From Burkholderia pyrrocinia (lineage in GTDB: Bacteria > Pseudomonadota > Gammaproteobacteria > Burkholderiales > Burkholderiaceae): a DNA stretch of 64,000 bases. The translations under genes and the position numbers were made by a program. Shown one piece after another: positions 25,454-35,218 of this stretch. The notes beneath the pieces were generated by a model. The model worked only from the letters and a program-made list of their open reading frames with translations. It was not told where the DNA came from and searched no databases. Numbering within the stretch: the first letter of the stretch is position 1; the number at the start of each line of letters is the position of its first letter. The stretch is taken from NCBI RefSeq assembly GCF_022809715.1, contig NZ_CP094460.1:1860001-1924000 (forward strand), written 5' to 3'.

Positions 25454-27724
25454 GTGCATTGCTATCCGCTGGCGCGGCGGCCGATCTGCGCCGCGCTGTT
25501 CGGCGCGTTCGGCCTGTCCGCCGCCCCGGCTCACGCCGATTCGCCGCCGCAAGGCGCCACCCCGCCTCCTGCCGTCCTCGTCGCCGCGTCCGCGCGCGGC
25601 GATGCGGCGCTGCTCGACCCCGTCACCGTCACGGCCACCCGCACCGCCACCGCCGCGAGCCGCACGGCGGCGTCCGTGTCGGTGATCACCGACGACGATC
25701 TCGAGGAACAGCAGGCCGCCAACATCAAGGATGCACTGCGCTACGAGCCGGGCATCACGGTGCGCCGCACCGCGTATCGGCCCGGCAGCGCCGCGCTCGG
25801 CGGCGGCCGCGACGGCGATTCGAGCATCAACATCCGCGGCCTCGAAGGCAATCGCGTGCTGCTGATGGAAGACGGCATCCGCCTGCCGAACGCGTTCTCG
25901 TTCGGGCCGCTCGAAGCGGGGCGCGGCGACTACGCCGATCTCGACACGCTCAAGCGCATCGAGATCCTGCGCGGCCCGGCCTCGGCGCTCTACGGCAGCG
26001 ACGGCCTGACCGGCGCGGTGAACTTCATCACGAAGGATCCTCGCGACCTGCTGTCGATCTACCACAAGCCCTATTACTTCTCGTTCCGGCCGAGCTACGA
26101 CTCGGCCGACCGCAGCATCGGCGCGACCGTGTCGGCCGCGGGCGGCAACGACCGCGTGCAAGGGATGATCATCGCCGATGGCCGGCGCGGCCACGAGGTC
26201 GACACGCGCGGCAGCAACAACTCGGCGAGCACGCTGCGCACGACGTCGAACCCGCAGGACGTCTATTCCGAATCGCTGCTCGGCAAGCTCGTGCTGACGC
26301 CCACCGCGCGCGACACGATCAAGTTCACGGCCGAAACCGTGCAGCGGCGCGTGAGCACCGACGTGCTGTCCGCGATCAATCCGCCGAATACGCTCGGCCT
26401 CACGACGAACGACCGGCTCGAGCGCAACCGCTTCAGCGTCGACTACGATTTCCGCGACGACGCGTTCCGCTGGTTCCAGACCGCGCACGTGCAGTTCTAC
26501 TACCAGGACGCGAAGCAGGACCAGTACGCGTTCGAGACGCGCGGCGCGCCGCTGAAATCGCGTTCGCGCGACAACCAGTACAAGGAACGCACGTTCGGCG
26601 GCTCCGCGTTTGCCGAAAGCGGCTTCGCGACCGGCCCGCTCGCGCACAAGCTGCTGTACGGCGTCGACGGCAGCCTGTCGCGCGTGACGAACCTGCGCGA
26701 CGGCACCGTGCCGGGCGTCGGCGAAGCATTCCCGAACAAGGCATTCCCCGACACCGACTACACGCTGTTCGGCGCGTTCGTGCAGGACCAGATCGGCTAC
26801 GGCCGCCTGCTCGTCACGCCGGGCCTGCGCTTCGACACATACCGGCTGAGCCCGACCGGAAACGATCCGCTGTTCACCGGCAAGGCCGTGTCGACGAGCG
26901 CGAACGAACTGTCGCCGCGCGTCGCCGTGCTCTACGAGATCACGCCTGCCGTCATTCCGTACGTGCAGTACGCGCACGGCTTCCGCGCGCCGACGCCCGA
27001 CCAGGTCAACAGCAGCTTCTCGAACCCGGTGTACGGCTACACGTCGATCGGCAACCCGAACCTGAAGCCCGAGACGAGCGACACGTTCGAAGCGGGCCTG
27101 CGCGGCAAGGCCGGCACCGGCTACGGTGTCGTGCGCTACAGCGCGGCCGCGTTCACGGGCCGCTACCGCAACTTCATCTCGCGCACGACGATCGCCGGCA
27201 GCAACCGGCCTACCGACCCGTCCGTATTCCAGTACGTGAACTTCGCCGACGCGCGCATCCACGGCCTCGAAGGCCGCGCCGAATGGGCGATGCCGAACGG
27301 CATCACGCTGAAGACGGCGATGGCGTTCACGAAGGGCTCGACGCAGAACGACGGCGCAGCGAGCCAGCCGCTCAACACGGTCAACCCGTTCTCGGCCGTG
27401 TTCGGCGTGCGCTACGAGCCGGGCGAGCGCTGGTTCGTGCAGACCGACCTGCTGTTCCAGGCCGCCAAGCGCGACAAGGACATCGACAAATCCGACTGTT
27501 CGAACAAGGCGTGCTTCACGCCGCCGTCGTCATTCGTCGTCGACCTGCGCGGCGGCTACCGCTTCAACAAGCACGTGAGCGCGACGATCGGCATCCGCAA
27601 CCTGTTCGACCGCAAGTACTGGAACTGGTCGGACGTGCGCGGCATCGCGGCCGATTCGCAGGTGCTCGATGCATATACGTCGCCCGGACGCACGGTCGCC
27701 GTCAGCATGAAAGTGGATTTCTGA
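25454..27724 (+). CDS. bhuR: TonB-dependent heme/hemoglobin receptor
   Basis: 756 residues. GTG start after GGGAGACCACC, then a signal peptide. The plug domain includes VTVTATRTATAASRTAASVSVITDDDLEEQ and INIRGLEGNRVLLMEDGIRLP. The 22-strand barrel follows, with the heme-receptor FRAP (near residue 514) and NPNL (near 535) motifs and a C-terminal aromatic (VSMKVDF). No histidine is present between FRAP and NPNL, unlike some HemR-type proteins. It imports heme across the outer membrane with TonB energy and is first in a Fur-controlled operon. Confidence 0.94.
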   Translation: MHCYPLARRPICAALFGAFGLSAAPAHADSPPQGATPPPAVLVAASARGDAALLDPVTVTATRTATAASRTAASVSVITDDDLEEQQAANIKDALRYEPGITVRRTAYRPGSAALGGGRDGDSSINIRGLEGNRVLLMEDGIRLPNAFSFGPLEAGRGDYADLDTLKRIEILRGPASALYGSDGLTGAVNFITKDPRDLLSIYHKPYYFSFRPSYDSADRSIGATVSAAGGNDRVQGMIIADGRRGHEVDTRGSNNSASTLRTTSNPQDVYSESLLGKLVLTPTARDTIKFTAETVQRRVSTDVLSAINPPNTLGLTTNDRLERNRFSVDYDFRDDAFRWFQTAHVQFYYQDAKQDQYAFETRGAPLKSRSRDNQYKERTFGGSAFAESGFATGPLAHKLLYGVDGSLSRVTNLRDGTVPGVGEAFPNKAFPDTDYTLFGAFVQDQIGYGRLLVTPGLRFDTYRLSPTGNDPLFTGKAVSTSANELSPRVAVLYEITPAVIPYVQYAHGFRAPTPDQVNSSFSNPVYGYTSIGNPNLKPETSDTFEAGLRGKAGTGYGVVRYSAAAFTGRYRNFISRTTIAGSNRPTDPSVFQYVNFADARIHGLEGRAEWAMPNGITLKTAMAFTKGSTQNDGAASQPLNTVNPFSAVFGVRYEPGERWFVQTDLLFQAAKRDKDIDKSDCSNKACFTPPSSFVVDLRGGYRFNKHVSATIGIRNLFDRKYWNWSDVRGIAADSQVLDAYTSPGRTVAVSMKVDF

Positions 27725-27773
27725 TGCGCGACGCCCGCGCTGCCACCCCAACCGTTACTTGAAGGAGTCCGAC

Positions 27774-28865
27774 ATGATGCAATCCGCCCTTCCCGGTCAA
27801 CCGGCCGGCCCGGCCCGCGCGGCCGCCGCACTGCGCGACGCGTTCATCAAGCTCAAGACCGAGCGCCAGCTGCGCAACCGCGACGTCGCGCAGGCGCTCG
27901 GCGTCAGCGAAGGCGAGGCGCTCGCCGCATTCGTCGGCGAGCACGTCGTGCGGCTCGACGCGCGCTTTCCGGCGATGTTCGAGGAAATGCCGCGCCTCGG
28001 CCGCGTGATGGCGCTCACGCGCAACGACACGGCCGTCCACGAAAAGGACGGCGAATATGCGCAGATGAGCCATGACGGCCCTGTCGGACTCGCGCTCGGC
28101 GACATCGACCTGCGGATCTTCTATCGCCACTGGGTGTCGGCGTTCGCGGTGCGCGACGAGACCGCTCACGGCCCGCTGAAGAGCCTGCAGTTCTTCGACG
28201 CGCAGGGCCGCGCGATCCACAAGGTCTACCTGCGCGCGCACAGCGACCACGCCGCGTACGACGCATTCATCGAACGCTGGCGCGCACCGTCGCAGGAGCC
28301 GGGCCTCGACGTCGCGCCCGCCGCGCCGAAGACGCCCGAGCGCGCCGACACCGAGATCGACGTCGCGGGCTTCCGCGCCGCGTGGGATGCGATGACCGAC
28401 ACGCACCAGTTCTTCGGCATCACGCAGCGCTTCGGCGTGAGCCGCATGCAGGCGCTGCGCCTCGCCGATCCGCAATACGCATATCCGGTCGAAACCGCGC
28501 ATGCGCTACGCCACGTGCTCGAACGGGCCGCGCAAAGCGGCCAGCCGATCATGGTGTTCGTCGGCAATGCGGGGATGATCCAGATCCATACGGGCCCCGT
28601 CGCGAACGTGCGCGAGGTCGGCGCATGGATCAACGTGCTCGATCCGGGCTTCAACCTGCACGTGCGCGAGGACCTGATCGCCGCCGCATGGGTCGTGAAG
28701 AAGCCGACGAGCGACGGCATCGTCACGTCGCTCGAACTGTTCGACCGCCAAGGCGACCACGTCGCGCTGCTGTTCGGCGAGCGCAAGCCCGGCAAGGTCG
28801 AACGCGACGACTGGCGCACGCTCGTCGCGACGCTGCCGCCGGCTGCATGCGGGGATGCGCGGTGA
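27774..28865 (+). CDS. bhuS: Cytoplasmic hemin-degrading factor HmuS/HemS
   Basis: 363 residues made of two related halves, as in HemS/ChuS proteins (IDLRIFYRHWVSAFAV... in the first, FNLHVREDLIAAAWVVKKP in the second). It binds heme delivered by the ABC transporter and passes it on or degrades it. ATG 27774 follows AAGGAG; an earlier TTG spans that ribosome site. It overlaps the next gene by 4 bp (GTGA), so translation is coupled. Confidence 0.93.
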   Translation: MMQSALPGQPAGPARAAAALRDAFIKLKTERQLRNRDVAQALGVSEGEALAAFVGEHVVRLDARFPAMFEEMPRLGRVMALTRNDTAVHEKDGEYAQMSHDGPVGLALGDIDLRIFYRHWVSAFAVRDETAHGPLKSLQFFDAQGRAIHKVYLRAHSDHAAYDAFIERWRAPSQEPGLDVAPAAPKTPERADTEIDVAGFRAAWDAMTDTHQFFGITQRFGVSRMQALRLADPQYAYPVETAHALRHVLERAAQSGQPIMVFVGNAGMIQIHTGPVANVREVGAWINVLDPGFNLHVREDLIAAAWVVKKPTSDGIVTSLELFDRQGDHVALLFGERKPGKVERDDWRTLVATLPPAACGDAR

Positions 28866-29779
28866 GCGCGCGATCGTTCGATCCGCGGCGCCGCGCGGTG
28901 CTGGCGAGCGCGGCGGCCGGCGCGCTCGCGGGCGCGCTGCCGTGCAGCGTGCTCGCACAAGCTGCGCAGGTCGCGCCGAAACGCGTGGTCGTGATCGGCG
29001 GCGCGCTCGCGGAAACCGCGTTCGCGCTCGGCGGCGCCGAGACGCCGCGCTACCGGCTCGTCGGCGCCGACACGACCTGCACGTATCCCGACGCCGCGAA
29101 GCGCCTGCCGAAAGTCGGCTATCAGCGCGCGCTGTCGGCCGAGGGGCTGCTGTCGCTGCGGCCCGATCTCGTGCTCGCGTCGGCGGAAGCCGGCCCGCCC
29201 ACCGCGATCGCTCAGGTGAAAAACGCCGGCGTCGCGGTGACGACGTTCGCCGAACGCCACGACGTCGAGTCGGTGCGCGCGAAGATCACCGGCGTCTCGC
29301 AGGCGCTCGACGTGCGCGATGCGGGCGCCGTGCTGCTGCAGCGCTTCGATCGCGACTGGCAGGCCGCGCGCGACGCGGTCGCTGTACGCGCCCCCGGCGG
29401 CACTCAGCCGCCGCGCGTGCTGTTCGTGCTGAACCATACCGGCAACCAGGCGCTCGTCGCCGGCCAGCGCACGGCCGCCGACGCGATGATCCGCTATGCG
29501 GGCGCGCGCAACGCGATGCAGGGCTTCGATCACTACAAGCCGCTGACGACCGAGGCACTCGCGGCCGCCGCACCCGACGTCGTGCTGATCTCCGACGAAG
29601 GGCTCGCGGCCGTCGGCGGCCGCGCCGCGCTGCTCGCCACGCCCGGCTTCGGCGCGACGCCGGCCGGCCGCGCGCAGCGCGTCGTGTCGCTCGATGCACT
29701 GTTCCTGCTCGGGTTCGGCCCGCGCCTGCCGCTCGCCGTCACGACCCTGCACCGACGCCTGTCGGATGCGCTCGCCTGA
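28862..29779 (+). CDS. bhuT: Heme ABC transporter periplasmic binding protein
   Basis: 305 residues. GTG start overlapping the previous stop. The N-terminus has RRRAVLASAAAGALAGALP, a possible twin-arginine signal. KRVVVIGGALAETAFALGG and LPKVGYQRALSAEGLLSLRPDLVLA are the class III binding-protein signature; the tyrosine in GYQRALS corresponds to the usual heme-ligand region. It carries heme from the outer-membrane receptor to the permease. Confidence 0.93.
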   Translation: MSARSFDPRRRAVLASAAAGALAGALPCSVLAQAAQVAPKRVVVIGGALAETAFALGGAETPRYRLVGADTTCTYPDAAKRLPKVGYQRALSAEGLLSLRPDLVLASAEAGPPTAIAQVKNAGVAVTTFAERHDVESVRAKITGVSQALDVRDAGAVLLQRFDRDWQAARDAVAVRAPGGTQPPRVLFVLNHTGNQALVAGQRTAADAMIRYAGARNAMQGFDHYKPLTTEALAAAAPDVVLISDEGLAAVGGRAALLATPGFGATPAGRAQRVVSLDALFLLGFGPRLPLAVTTLHRRLSDALA

Positions 29780-29794
29780 TTCCGGACCGCCCCG

Positions 29795-30883
29795 ATGCCC
29801 GCTCACGGTTCGACTTTCCCTGCACCGTCGCCCGCGTCGCGCTCCGGTGCCGCGCGCATCGGCACGTCGCGCCGCTTCGCGCCGTTCGCGCTGGCCGCGC
29901 TCGCGTGCCTCGTGTGCGCGATGTCCGTCGTCGCGCTGTGCGTCGGCGCGTACCGCATTCCGCTCGCGGAGGCGTGGGCCGCGCTGACCGGCGATGCAGC
30001 CGCGCAGCAGGCACGCGCGGTACTGCTCGACATCCGCGCACCGCGTGTCGCGCTCGCGCTGCTGGTCGGCGGCGGCTTCGGCGCGACCGGCGCCGCGATG
30101 CAGGCGCTGTTCCGCAATCCGCTCGCGGATCCGGGGCTCGTCGGCGTGTCGAGCGGCGCCGCACTCGGCGCGACGACGACGATCGTACTCGGCCCCGCCC
30201 TCTTTGCCGCGCACGTGAGCGCCGCCGCCTTGCCCGTCGCGGCCTTCGCAGGCGCGCTCGCGGTCGCGGCGCTCGTCTACCGGCTCGCCGCATCGCGCGG
30301 CCGGCTCGCACTGCCGCTGCTGCTGCTCGCCGGCATCGCGATCAACGCGCTGGTCGGCGCGGCGATCGGATTGCTCACGTTCGTCGCCGACGACGCGCAG
30401 CTGCGCTCGCTGACCTTCTGGAGCCTTGGCAGCCTCGGCGGCGCGCAATGGTCCGCGCTGGCGGCCGTCGCGCCGTGCGTCGCCATCGGCTGCGTGCTGC
30501 TCGTACGGGAACGCAATGCATTGAACGCACTGCAGCTCGGCGAAACCGAGGCGCTGCATCTCGGCGTGCCCGTGCAGCGGCTGAAGCGGCGCGTGCTCGT
30601 CGCGGTCGCGCTCGCGGTCGGCGCGCTCGTGTCGTGCGCGGGCATCATCGGCTTCATCGGGCTCGTCGCGCCGCATTGCGTGCGACTCGCGTGCGGCCCC
30701 GACCAGCGCGTCGTGCTGCCCGGCGCCGCGCTGCTCGGCGCGCTGCTGACGCTCGCCGCCGATCTCGCCGCGCGCACGGTCGCCGCGCCCGCCGAAATCC
30801 CGCTCGGCGTGCTGACCGCGCTGCTCGGCGCGCCGTTCTTCCTCGCGCTGCTGTGGAAAAGCCGCGGCGCGCTCGGCGGGTAA
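29795..30883 (+). CDS. bhuU: Heme ABC transporter permease (FecCD family)
   Basis: 362 residues, about nine to ten membrane helices. [13 protein letters not shown] and [26 protein letters not shown] are the conserved FecCD coupling segments. It forms the inner-membrane channel for heme with the ATPase encoded next. Spacing to the preceding gene is 15 bp. The N-terminus before the first helix is longer than usual (about 30 residues). Confidence 0.94.
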   Translation: MPAHGSTFPAPSPASRSGAARIGTSRRFAPFALAALACLVCAMSVVALCVGAYRIPLAEAWAALTGDAAAQQARAVLLDIRAPRVALALLVGGGFGATGAAMQALFRNPLADPGLVGVSSGAALGATTTIVLGPALFAAHVSAAALPVAAFAGALAVAALVYRLAASRGRLALPLLLLAGIAINALVGAAIGLLTFVADDAQLRSLTFWSLGSLGGAQWSALAAVAPCVAIGCVLLVRERNALNALQLGETEALHLGVPVQRLKRRVLVAVALAVGALVSCAGIIGFIGLVAPHCVRLACGPDQRVVLPGAALLGALLTLAADLAARTVAAPAEIPLGVLTALLGAPFFLALLWKSRGALGG

Positions 30884-30902
30884 CTATCCCATCACGACGA
30901 CC

Positions 30903-31733
30903 ATGCTGACCGCCCACCATCTCGACGTCGCCCGCCGACACAACGCCATCCTTCGCGACCTGTCGCTGTCGATCGAGCCCGGCCGCGTGACCGCGCTGCT
31001 CGGTCGCAACGGCGCGGGCAAGAGCACGCTGCTGAAGACCTTCGCGGGCGAACTGACCGGCAGCGTCGCACCGAACGGCGTGCGCGTGACGGGCGACATC
31101 ACGCTGAACGGCGAAGCGCTCGCGCGTATCGACGCGCCAAGGCTCGCGTGCCTGCGCGCGGTGCTGCCGCAGGCTGCGCAGCCGGCCTTCCCGTTCAGCG
31201 TCGACGAAATCGTGCTGCTCGGCCGCTATCCGCATGCGCGGCGCAGCGGCGCGCGGCACGTGATCGCGCACCGCGATCGCGACATCGCGTGGCGCGCGCT
31301 CGAACGCGCGGGTGCCGAAGCGCTCGTCGGTCGCGATGTCACGACGCTGTCGGGCGGCGAACTCGCACGCGTGCAGTTCGCGCGCGTGCTCGCGCAGCTG
31401 TGGCCGGACGACGACGGTGCGGCAAACGGCCCGCGCTACCTGCTGCTCGACGAGCCGACCGCCGCGCTCGATCTCGCGCATCAGCACCGCTTGCTCGATA
31501 CCGTGCGCGCGGTCGCACGCGAATGGCGGCTCGGCGTGCTCGCGATCGTGCACGACCCGAACCTCGCCGCGCGACACGCGGATACGATCGCGATGCTCGC
31601 CGACGGTACGATCGTCGCGCACGGCATGCCGCGCGACGTGATGACGCCCGCCCATATCGCGCAGTGCTACGGATTCGCCGTGAAGATGGTGGAAACCGGC
31701 GACGGTACGCCGCCGGTGATGGTGCCTGCGTAG
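30903..31733 (+). CDS. bhuV: Heme ABC transporter ATP-binding protein
   Basis: 276 residues. Walker [10 protein letters not shown] at 34-42, signature [18 protein letters not shown] and Walker [14 protein letters not shown], then the H-loop in [10 protein letters not shown]. It powers heme import and ends the operon bhuRSTUV-style. The insertion [14 protein letters not shown] between signature and Walker B is typical of HmuV proteins. Confidence 0.95.
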   Translation: MLTAHHLDVARRHNAILRDLSLSIEPGRVTALLGRNGAGKSTLLKTFAGELTGSVAPNGVRVTGDITLNGEALARIDAPRLACLRAVLPQAAQPAFPFSVDEIVLLGRYPHARRSGARHVIAHRDRDIAWRALERAGAEALVGRDVTTLSGGELARVQFARVLAQLWPDDDGAANGPRYLLLDEPTAALDLAHQHRLLDTVRAVAREWRLGVLAIVHDPNLAARHADTIAMLADGTIVAHGMPRDVMTPAHIAQCYGFAVKMVETGDGTPPVMVPA

Positions 31734-31838
31734 CGTAGGCAAATACTGCACGGTCGTTGCGTCGCTCGATGTCCTACGCTGCCTTCAACTGCGACGTTTA
31801 CCCAACATCATTCGCGCATCCCCTTCGAGGAGCCTCTC

Positions 31839-32222
31839 GTGCCGCTTCCAATGACCCGCATCATCCTGTACGTCCGCGACGTCGCGTTGCTGAAGGCGTT
31901 CTACCAGCGGTATTTCGACCTGCCCGTCATCGAGGAAATCGACGGTGAATGGGTCGTGCTCGACGCGGGCGCAATCGAACTGGCGCTGCATCTGGCGGGC
32001 CCGGCGTTTCGCCAGGCAGTCTCGTCCGTCCATGCGAATGCCGATGCAAGCACCGTGAAGCTCGTCTTCTCGATCGATGCCGATATCGACGCGCACCGCG
32101 ACCGGCTCGCCCGCGATGGCGTGACCGTGCGCGATCTCAAGCGCTACGACGGCTTCGCGTACCGGATGTATGACGGCCTCGATCCGGAGAGCAACGTCTT
32201 TCAGGTGATGCAGCCGGACTGA
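31839..32222 (+). CDS. VOC-superfamily (glyoxalase-like) protein
   Basis: 127 residues from the GTG at 31839 (ribosome site GAGGAGC); ATG 31851 is an alternative. RIILYVRDVALLKAFYQRYFDLPV is the usual first beta-alpha-beta unit, and GLDPESNVFQVMQP closes the second, with the metal-ligand glutamate replaced by residues not easily placed. It could be a lactoylglutathione-lyase-like or antibiotic-binding protein. Not part of the heme operon by spacing (about 105 bp). Confidence 0.8.
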   Translation: MPLPMTRIILYVRDVALLKAFYQRYFDLPVIEEIDGEWVVLDAGAIELALHLAGPAFRQAVSSVHANADASTVKLVFSIDADIDAHRDRLARDGVTVRDLKRYDGFAYRMYDGLDPESNVFQVMQPD

Positions 32223-32243
32223 ATGCCTGCGCGCGAGCCGCGC

Positions 32244-32855
32244 TCAACGCTCGACATCCGTCGCGCCGAAGGTCCGCATCTTCCACCCGAGCCGCACCGC
32301 GAGCATTCGCATCGAGAATCCGGCCGCCAGCGCGATCACCGTCGCGAAGCCCGCATCGATGCCGAGATGCTGGATCCCGACATACAGCGTGCCCGTGACG
32401 AACGCGACGCTCGCGTACAGCTCCTCGCGCAGGATCAGCGGCATCTCGTTGCACAGCAGGTCGCGCAGCATCCCGCCGCACACGCCGGTGATCGCGCCGG
32501 CCAGCACGACGATGATCGGCGCCGTGCCGGTCGACGCGCCGATGTCGCAGCCGATGATCGTGAACGCCGCGAGGCCGATCGCGTCGACGGTGACGAACAG
32601 CGTCTTCATCCGCGCGACATGCCGGGCAACCCACGACGCGACGGTCGCCGCGACGAGCGTGATCACGAGGTATTCGGGATGCGCGATCCAGCCGAGCGGA
32701 TAGTGGCCGAGCAACACGTCGCGCACGGTGCCGCCGCCGAGCGCCGTCACCGCGCCGACGAGCGCGAGCCCGAAGCGGTCCATCCCGCGCCGCATGCCCA
32801 TCAGCGCACCCGACATCGCTTCCGCGACGATCGCAATCAGATAGAGGATATGCAT
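32244..32855 (-). CDS. TRIC/UPF0126-family cation channel-like membrane protein
   Basis: 203 residues with about seven hydrophobic segments. Two repeats carry the family pattern: ALVGAVTALGGGTVRDVLLG near residue 32 and VLAGAITGVCGGMLRDLLCNEMP near 119. Bacterial TRIC proteins form trimeric monovalent cation channels. It lies 8 bp after the penicillin-binding protein stop on the same strand, so the two may be co-transcribed. Confidence 0.9.
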   Translation of the reverse strand: MHILYLIAIVAEAMSGALMGMRRGMDRFGLALVGAVTALGGGTVRDVLLGHYPLGWIAHPEYLVITLVAATVASWVARHVARMKTLFVTVDAIGLAAFTIIGCDIGASTGTAPIIVVLAGAITGVCGGMLRDLLCNEMPLILREELYASVAFVTGTLYVGIQHLGIDAGFATVIALAAGFSMRMLAVRLGWKMRTFGATDVER

Positions 32856-32863
32856 CGCGCGCG

Positions 32864-34981
32864 TCAGTCGTCGGTCCGGAACAAGTCGAGCACGCGTTCG
32901 CGCTCGGCCGCATCGACCGCGGCGGGCATCGGCTCGTCGGGCTTGCCGCTGTCGGCAGGCGCGTCCGACGCGCCCTGCACCGCCGCGCCGCCGCAGGCGA
33001 AGCGGCTGCGGATATACGACGGCACGTCGGCCGTGCACGTGCCGCGCGTGTATTCGGCGTAGACGAAGTCGCCATCGACGAGCGCGACGTCCTGCGGCGG
33101 CGAAGCGTCGACCGGCGTACGCCCGTCGACGGCCGTCTTCATGTAGTCGAGCCAGACCGGCAGCGCCAGCGTCGCGCCGGTCGCACGCCCCATCGGGCGC
33201 GGCGTGTCGTAGCCGAGCCACGCGACCGCGACGATGCCCGACGAGTAGCCGGCAAACCACACGTCCTTCGATCCGTTCGACGTGCCCGTCTTGCCGGCCG
33301 CGTCGTCGCGGTGCAGCGCCAGCGCGCCGCGCGCGGTGCCGGCCCGCACGACGTCGCGCAGCATGCTGTCCATCACGAACGCGTTGCGCGCCGACACGAC
33401 ACGCTCGCCTGCCGGCGCGGTCGCCTCGTACATCGCGCCGCCGTGACGCTGCTTCACCGACAGGATCAGGCGCGGCTCCATCCGCGTCCCGCCGTTCGCG
33501 AACACGCCGTACGCGCTCGCGAGTTCGAGCGGCGTCACCGCGCCCGCGCCGAGCGCGAGCGGCAGCGACGCCGGATTGCGCTGCGCGTCGAAGCCGAAGT
33601 GCACCGCGTGCTGCTGTACGTAACGCGCGTCGGTGGCCTGCATCAGGCTGACCGCGACCAGGTTCTTCGAGCGCACGAGCCCGCGCCGCACCGGGATGAA
33701 GCCCTCGTAGCGATTGCCGAAATTGCGCGGACGCCACGGTCGCGCGCCGGTTTCCTCATGGGTAAGCGTGCGCTGCGTATCGTCGACGAGCACGCCGGGA
33801 AAGTAGCCCTTCTCCAGCGCCGCCGAATAGACGAACGGCTTGAAGCTCGAGCCAGGCTGGCGATATGCCTGCAGCGCATGGTCGAACACGTTGCGATTGA
33901 AATCCGCGCCGCCGACGAGCGCGAGCATGTCGCCGGTGGCCGCATCGAGCGATACGAGCGCGCCTTCGAGCCCGTTGCGCGCATCGCGCTTCGCGCGTGG
34001 CTGCCGGCTCAGCGTGCGCTCGAGCGATGCTTCGGCCGCGCGCTGGTCGCGCATCGACACCGTCGTCGTCACGTCGAGGCCCAGCGTATAGGCATCGTCG
34101 TGAAAGCGCTCGACCATCATGCGGCGCGCGCGCTCGGCAACGTACGGCGCGGCGACGATCCCGGGCGGCGGCGTGGTCGCGAGCGCGATCGGCGCGTCGA
34201 CGGCCGCGCGGTACGTCGCGTCGTCGAGCTGGCCGAGCGCATGCATCCGGCCGAGCACATAGTTGCGCCGCGCGGTCGCGCGCGCCGGATTGACGACCGG
34301 GTTGAACGCGGACGGCGCCTTCGGCAGCCCCGCGAGCACGGCCGCCTCGCCCGCGCTCAGCGCATCGAGCGGCTTGCCGAAATACACGTTCGCGGCCGCC
34401 GCGAAACCGTACGCGCGCTCGCCCAGGTAGATCTCGTTCATGTACAGCTCGAGCAGCTTGTCCTTGCTGTACTCGCGTTCGAGCTTGGCCGCCATCAGGA
34501 TCTCGGCGAGCTTGCGGCTCAGCACCTTGTCGCGCGTCAGGTAGAAGTTGCGCGCGACCTGCATCGTGATCGTGCTGCCGCCCTGCCCGGGCTGCCCCGT
34601 CACGACGTTCGCGAACGTCGCGCGCGCGAGGCCGCCGACATCGACCGCGCCGTGCTGGTAGAACTTCGCGTCCTCGGCCGCGAGTAGCGCCTGCCGCATC
34701 AGCGGCGGGATACGTTCGAGCGGCACGAACTCGCGCCGCTCGATGCCGTATTCGGCCAGCAAATCGCCGTCGCGCGAGAAAATCCGCAGCGGCAGCGCGG
34801 GACGATAGACGGCCAGATGCTCGACGGACGGCAACTGCGTCCAGATGCGCTGGATGGTCCATGCGCCGATGCCCGCGCACGCGAGCGTCAGGCCGAGCAG
34901 CGCGCCCGCGAGCGTGCGCCACACGCGTCGGCGGCGCGGCGGCGCGGATTGCGGCGGAGGGGAAGCGGTGTGTTCGGTCAT
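32864..34981 (-). CDS. Bifunctional penicillin-binding protein 1 (transglycosylase/transpeptidase)
   Basis: 705 residues. A cytoplasmic proline/arginine-rich tail and one membrane helix (LAGALLGLTLACAGIGAW). The GT51 domain has EDAKFYQHGAVD with catalytic Glu103. The transpeptidase has the SxxK motif Ser378-Lys381 in PGSSFKPF, SKN in VRSKNL and KTGTS in GKTGTSNG. It polymerises and cross-links peptidoglycan. The length is that of short class A PBPs such as PBP1C/1A-like paralogues, and the C-terminus is an unusual Cys/Pro-containing tail (SRFACGG...). Start ATG after GAAGGAGC. Confidence 0.93.
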   Translation of the reverse strand: MTEHTASPPPQSAPPRRRRVWRTLAGALLGLTLACAGIGAWTIQRIWTQLPSVEHLAVYRPALPLRIFSRDGDLLAEYGIERREFVPLERIPPLMRQALLAAEDAKFYQHGAVDVGGLARATFANVVTGQPGQGGSTITMQVARNFYLTRDKVLSRKLAEILMAAKLEREYSKDKLLELYMNEIYLGERAYGFAAAANVYFGKPLDALSAGEAAVLAGLPKAPSAFNPVVNPARATARRNYVLGRMHALGQLDDATYRAAVDAPIALATTPPPGIVAAPYVAERARRMMVERFHDDAYTLGLDVTTTVSMRDQRAAEASLERTLSRQPRAKRDARNGLEGALVSLDAATGDMLALVGGADFNRNVFDHALQAYRQPGSSFKPFVYSAALEKGYFPGVLVDDTQRTLTHEETGARPWRPRNFGNRYEGFIPVRRGLVRSKNLVAVSLMQATDARYVQQHAVHFGFDAQRNPASLPLALGAGAVTPLELASAYGVFANGGTRMEPRLILSVKQRHGGAMYEATAPAGERVVSARNAFVMDSMLRDVVRAGTARGALALHRDDAAGKTGTSNGSKDVWFAGYSSGIVAVAWLGYDTPRPMGRATGATLALPVWLDYMKTAVDGRTPVDASPPQDVALVDGDFVYAEYTRGTCTADVPSYIRSRFACGGAAVQGASDAPADSGKPDEPMPAAVDAAERERVLDLFRTDD

Positions 34982-35218
34982 GTCGGGCTCCTTCTTCGAT
35001 GCCGCGACGGCCGGTGCGCGACAGGCGCCTGCCGATCGCAGAAGGCGCGCATTGTCGAAGGGATGGCGCGAAACCGGAACATTCTTTAGCCAAAGTTTGG
35101 CAGGCTGAATTTTATTTAGGAAAGCGCGCCGGGCCCGTTCGCGCAACGCATGCGGCCTGCGGCGCACCGTCGGACCAACCGTGCGGCATGCGGTCCGGTT
35201 CGCCTGTACCATCGCGTG

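Noticed and set aside
25340..27262. 640-codon minus-strand frame over the heme receptor
   Set aside because: Antisense to the TonB receptor; no family pattern.
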